From the NCBI GenBank assembly GCA_018902385.1, contig JABSSW010000059.1:62001-126000 (forward strand): a stretch of DNA of 64,000 nt, in the 5' to 3' direction. The notes beneath the pieces were generated by a model. It was not told where the DNA came from. It searched no databases and saw only the letters and a program-made list of their open reading frames with translations. Positions 60,613 through 64,000 of this stretch are shown here, in pieces. The stretch comes from Physcia stellaris. Lineage: Eukaryota > Ascomycota > Lecanoromycetes > Caliciales > Physciaceae. Every line of letters starts with the position of its first letter. Position 1 is the stretch's first letter. The translations under genes were made by a program, and so were the position numbers.

Positions 60613-61326
60613 ATGAATTCGTTGAGCATACGACAATTCAAATCGAAAATTATCAAAATTTATATAACGACATTACGTTTTGTTTGCGTGAATCGAAAAT
60701 ATTTCGATTTCAACATTTTCAACGAGCTTTTGTTGCAACGCGAAATCGATAAAATCAAACGTATGTATGAAAAAAACGAAAAACGTGAAAAAAAAATTAT
60801 TATTCGTGATATTCTGTTAAATATTTTGCAATTTTTCGATATTCGCATCAAACGAAATGCAACGTTGCACGTCGCATTCTGTTTGATTTTTGCAAATTTT
60901 TTGCGTATTGATGAATTTATTTGATCAAATGTTGATCGTATTTTCGAATTTAACAAATGAAACGTTATTCGTTTTTCGATGATTTTTTTCGACGATCATT
61001 TCATTTTGACGTTTTTTGTTTCGAAAATCGATTCATTTCGCAAAAAAATTTCGATATTCATTGCGATCATTGACGATGTCGTTTGTGCGTTGATTTCATT
61101 ACGCAATTTTTTCGAACGTTTTTTTGTTTCAACGTTTTTTTTTTTATTTCAAATCGATCAGTCAAAATTTTTCAATGCAAATTACGTCATCATCGTATTA
61201 CAAAACGCGATTACGAATTTGAAATTCGAAAATCATTATTCAAATCATTTTTTTCGTCGAAACGTTGCAATTGAAATTCGCAATGCGAATGTTTTTGACG
61301 ATTTGATCAAATTTTTAAAAAAATAA
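60613..61326 (+). pseudogene. tyrosine recombinase relic of a DIRS/Ngaro/PAT-like retroelement
   Basis: Two consecutive frames (60613-60924 and 60979-61326). The first has LHVAFCLIFANFLRIDEF, the helix that carries the first catalytic arginine. The second has DDHFILTFFVSKIDSFRK, then SLRNFFERF and HYSNHFFRRNVAIEIRNA, the HxxR box. These match the order in the tyrosine recombinases of fungal DIRS-like retroelements (..AAFCLAFAGFLRMGEF.., ..LPASKTDPFRKG.., ..YSGHSFRRGAAT..). The final catalytic tyrosine region is lost: the frame stops soon after. Typical changes are Gly to Asn/Asp, Pro to Phe and Leu to Phe, as expected from C-to-T and G-to-A mutation. Confidence 0.7.
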
Positions 61327-61472
61327 AAATTCGAAACGTTTTTGTTGTATATCGAAAATAACAAAAAATATATTTTTTATGCATCGCGACATCATCAAAA
61401 CGATTGAATTGTTTTTTTTTTCGTTTTTTTGACGACGACGTCGTTTTTCGACGTGTCTTGAAATTGTGAAAA

Positions 61473-61630
61473 AATAATTAAATTTTGAAAATTGTTTTGT
61501 TGAATCATTTTGTTACACGAAATCGATTTTGCAAAATCATTTTGTTTTGCAAAATCATTGTTTACAAATCGATCATGTTCAAAACATCAAAAATTTTGTA
61601 CATAACAATGAAAAAAATACGCAACATTAA
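61473..61630 (+). repeat. direct repeat B1
   Basis: From AATAATTAAATTTTGAAAAT to ACGCAACATTAA, repeated as B2 at 61863-62020. It differs from B2 by at least 13 transitions, all with T/A here and C/G in B2 and all at CpC or CpT sites. Confidence 0.75.
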
Positions 61631-61862
61631 TTCGTTCAAACTAAACATGAATGTTAATGCAAAAATGACGAAATGAAAAAAATTTGAAAAAATTGATTTT
61701 TTAATTAAATAAAAAATCAATGTTTCATTTATTTCATTTTTTATTTTTCGTTTTTTTTTTGTTTCGTTCATTCATTTTTTGTTTTTGATTTTTTTCGACG
61801 TTTTCATTTTTTTTGAAGATTTTTGTTTTTTCGTTTCGTAACTCAGTCGCAAAAACAAAAAA
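61631..61862 (+). repeat. segment A2 between the two B repeats
   Basis: Its first 130 bases match segment A1 at 41262-41405 in direct orientation. With B1 and B2 it makes the order B1-A2-B2, the arrangement known from PAT/Ngaro-type split direct repeats. It matches the unmutated copy at 29550-29800. Confidence 0.6.
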
Positions 61863-62022
61863 AGTAATTAAATTTTGAAAACTGTTTTGTTGAATCATTT
61901 TGTTCAACGAAATCGATTTTGCAGAGTCATTTTGCTTTGCAAAATCATTGTTTACAGACCGATCATGCTCAAAACATCAAGAATTTTGTACATAGCAATG
62001 AAGGAAGTACGCAGCATTAGTC
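61863..62022 (+). repeat. direct repeat B2 (outer end of the element)
   Basis: Ends TTTTGTACATAGCAATGAAG and ACGCAGCATTAG. The same terminal block closes the unmutated copy near 29925. B2 is less mutated than B1 and abuts normal DNA. Confidence 0.75.
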
Positions 62023-62062
62023 ACATCAATTATTAATCATCATGCTCTGCATCAAATCATTA

Positions 62063-62084
62063 ACTATCGGTTTACACCGATAGT
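62063..62084. repeat. perfect hairpin, 9-bp arms
   Basis: ACTATCGGT-TTAC-ACCGATAGT. The right arm with its flank (ACACCGATAGTG) recurs at 62235-62246, and GTGCAC occurs on both sides of a 19-base spacer just downstream (62083-62113). No terminator context is evident; perhaps the end of another small element. Confidence 0.6.
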
Positions 62085-62716
62085 GCACTAATAGCACTAA
62101 TAGTTCAGTGCACTATTGCGAGCCTTGGTTATTTCACCATGGTCAGGACCCTTATCGGCTATGGTGTCCGCGACCGCTCTTACCATCTCGTGAAAGTTTA
62201 TCTCGTTGATCTTCAAATCCTGTTTATAACCCAAACACCGATAGTGGCTGGAATTCGTTTTAGGCGCCCGGAGGCTGGGCCGAGGATGATGAACGGGACC
62301 TAGTTTAGAGTAGAGGCTCACTTAGAAACGAGTGCCACACCGGCGGTGCGACCGTTGGAGGAGTGGCCTTCAGCAGCATTTTAAGCCTGGAATGTGCTTT
62401 GATTGGCTACACTTCTTCGCTATTATGATCATCTAATCGCGGAGTTGAAAGCAGAATATGTCCCCGCTCCCCTCCCCTGCCCACAATACATGTCCTAGGC
62501 AACTCTCACTGAAACCTCCCAGGTTGTGACTCACCGACAAGCTCTGAATCTTGACCCTCATTTGCCGATACAAGCATGGGAGCCCACATGATCAATATAA
62601 ATACTTGTAGCAGAGCTTGTAGCAGCGGGAGTAATACTCCTAAGCCACCGGAACTGGATTGAAGATCAGATCTTGCGTCACCGCCATGGCGTGCCAAACT
62701 TCCGGCTCTCCTCTTC
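62085..62716. other. intergenic stretch between AT-rich block and hydrolase gene
   Basis: A 74-codon minus-strand frame (62321-62097) reads INEINFHEMVRAVADTIADK in its middle. It has a coding-like composition but no family I recognise; it could be an exon or a transposon fragment. Nothing else seen. Confidence 0.4.
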
Positions 62717-64000
62717 TCATAAGGCAACCTTCACGATCTTCCTGTACTCAACGGCCGGCACGCCGACGTCATGAACCCAGAAGACCTTCTCAATCTCACC
62801 GTCACTGTTCGCCTCGAATCGCAGTTTCCAAAAATCCGCCCCTTGATCGACCCAGCGACCACGCTTTGCAAGCTCGTTGCGAGGTTGCAGCCAGGTAAAA
62901 GTGTCATTCTCGTAATGCTCAAGGCTGAATTTCTCTGAAGGTAGTCCCTGCAAGGCCCAATGCAGGTTCCCCTCCTCCAAAGATACTTCAATCTTCACGA
63001 CATGGATAGCGTCCCAGTAAGTCCCAATATATTCCTCTAGCTTCTTTGGGGAGGTATTGGTCTTGCGGCTTTTGGAGAGCTCCTCGCGCGTATCTGAATA
63101 CCATTTGGCATTTTGTGCGACACTGGTCGTAGCAGCTGCCACGTAATCATTCTTGTCAGGCACTTCAAGCATCTCTTCGAGAACAAGCTGAGAGACCCAG
63201 TCTGGAGTGTCGTTAAGGCTCAAAGTGTTCGTCAAGACTACGATCGCACTCTCCGTGTCGGGGAGCAGTACTACTGCAGCCAAAGCACCAGGTAGACTTC
63301 CCTGGTGATATATCACTAGCTGCGATGGAGCGCCCTTCCCAACAATGGGCATACCGCTTGGCATAAGGCCAGGATTACATCCTATGGCGCCCATTCTTCC
63401 AGGAAGTTGAGTTCGAGCCCAGCCGAACGCATACGATGTTTCTGAGCGGGTCGGCTGACTCATGGGCATCTTGGCGGACATGAGATAATTTACCTGCTTC
63501 AAAGGGGAATCTTTGGTCGACGTTCGTTCATTGGCGAACTGATCGTTGGCAGATGCGAGGAAGACGCCATAGAGTCGAAGGAGGTCTGTGACGCAAGAGC
63601 GAATACCACCACTCGAAGCACCGAATCCATCGTCACCAGCCTTCACGCAGGGAATGGCTGTCGGAGTGCCGTCGTCTAGCACGTTGTAACATGTTGCAAC
63701 GTTGTCGGTGCCTGCTTGTGGAGACTTGAAAGAAGTACGTGGCATACCAATTGGCTGAGTGAGCCGTGAAGTGACGAAGTCTGAGTACTTTTCCCCACTG
63801 ATCTTCTCGATAACGTAGCCAGCTAGCTCATAGTGAAGATTGTTATATCGGAATTGTCCCCGGAATGGCGATATGGGCTCTTGGCTATTAAGGTACTTCA
63901 TCCCAGCCTTGCCAGGTATGATGACATTGTTCTCACTGCTAATATAGTAATTATCGCCCCATGACATGCCAGTACGGTGACAGAGTAGATCTTCAACGGT
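62717..64000 (-). CDS. serine beta-lactamase-like hydrolase, 5' end cut by window
   Basis: The frame is open from the window edge (TVEDLLCHRTGMSWGDN at the end) to the stop at 62717, 427 residues seen. HRTGMSWGD, then FRYNNLHYELAGYVIEKISG with the Y-x-N motif of class C beta-lactamases / penicillin-binding-like esterases, ASSGGIRSCVTDLLRL, YAFGWARTQLPG and YHQGSLPGALAAVVLLPD (the HxG-type third motif) place it in PF00144. The nucleophile SxxK lies upstream, outside the window. A C-terminal lipocalin-like domain (LEEYIGTYWDAIHVVKIEV ... FTWLQPRNELAKRGRW ... KVFWVHDVGVPAVEYRK) follows. In fungi such proteins are esterases, transesterases or lactamases acting on small molecules. No intron is seen in this part. 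Confidence 0.88.
   Translation of the reverse strand, partial: TVEDLLCHRTGMSWGDNYYISSENNVIIPGKAGMKYLNSQEPISPFRGQFRYNNLHYELAGYVIEKISGEKYSDFVTSRLTQPIGMPRTSFKSPQAGTDNVATCYNVLDDGTPTAIPCVKAGDDGFGASSGGIRSCVTDLLRLYGVFLASANDQFANERTSTKDSPLKQVNYLMSAKMPMSQPTRSETSYAFGWARTQLPGRMGAIGCNPGLMPSGMPIVGKGAPSQLVIYHQGSLPGALAAVVLLPDTESAIVVLTNTLSLNDTPDWVSQLVLEEMLEVPDKNDYVAAATTSVAQNAKWYSDTREELSKSRKTNTSPKKLEEYIGTYWDAIHVVKIEVSLEEGNLHWALQGLPSEKFSLEHYENDTFTWLQPRNELAKRGRWVDQGADFWKLRFEANSDGEIEKVFWVHDVGVPAVEYRKIVKVAL

Larger units (their letters stand above)
60373..62022. repeat. AT-rich, RIP-like mutated repeat block (right part)
   Basis: Continuation of the AT-rich block after the LTR insertion, with the same composition (C before A/G only). 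It holds the recombinase relic and the split direct repeats. The composition changes abruptly to normal at about 62022, the outer end of repeat B2. Confidence 0.8.

Overview
The window reads as nuclear DNA of a filamentous ascomycete (Pezizomycotina). Genes carry several short introns with GT...AG ends, a dispersed 5S rRNA gene is present, and the protein families are typical of moulds: a secreted lipoxygenase, P450s, a NACHT-ankyrin receptor and a rhodopsin-domain membrane protein. The genome appears two-speed. Bases 1 to about 36.8 kb and 62.0 to 64 kb have balanced composition and genes. About 36.85-57.92 kb and 60.37-62.02 kb are extremely AT-rich, mutated repeat DNA.

Left gene-bearing arm: a small membrane protein (151-688, minus) is divergent from an SHB17-like sugar-bisphosphatase (1084-2367, plus). 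Then follow a possible small secreted peptide (3038-3160, minus), a degenerate secreted peptidase-like gene (5425-6606, minus), a secreted lipoxygenase (9149-11056, plus), a GNAT acetyltransferase (11945-12728, minus), a 5S rRNA gene (13745-13862, minus) and a two-exon gene of unknown function (14721-16255, plus). Next come two divergent cytochrome P450 genes (18108-19956 minus and 20878-23194 plus) and a Gfo/Idh/MocA-type dehydrogenase (23502-24862, minus). These three oxidoreductases may act together, but no backbone synthase is seen. A rhodopsin-domain membrane protein (26292-27820, plus), a NACHT-ankyrin NLR with apparent frameshifts (30059-34121, plus) and a cysteine-rich secreted protein (35405-36847, minus) complete the arm.

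AT-rich block: it contains a tandem 0.86 kb duplication (36.82-38.54 kb), an array of about 1.8 kb units (45.6-49.9 kb), and the relic of a tyrosine-recombinase (DIRS/Ngaro/PAT-like) retroelement. That relic has a zinc knuckle, a reverse transcriptase tail, a recombinase and split direct repeats at its right end. A much younger 2.44 kb LTR element (57925-60367) with 184-bp LTRs, a 5-bp target duplication and a single gag-like gene is inserted between the reverse transcriptase and recombinase relics.

The most interesting signal is mutational. Three independent pairs of duplicated sequence differ almost only by C-to-T/G-to-A transitions, and the mutated C is followed by C or T (CpC, CpT), not by A as in Neurospora RIP. 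The AT-rich block keeps C almost exclusively before A or G and is strikingly rich in CpG. This looks like a RIP-like process with an unusual target context.

The right end (62717-64000, minus) is a serine beta-lactamase-like hydrolase gene cut by the window edge.
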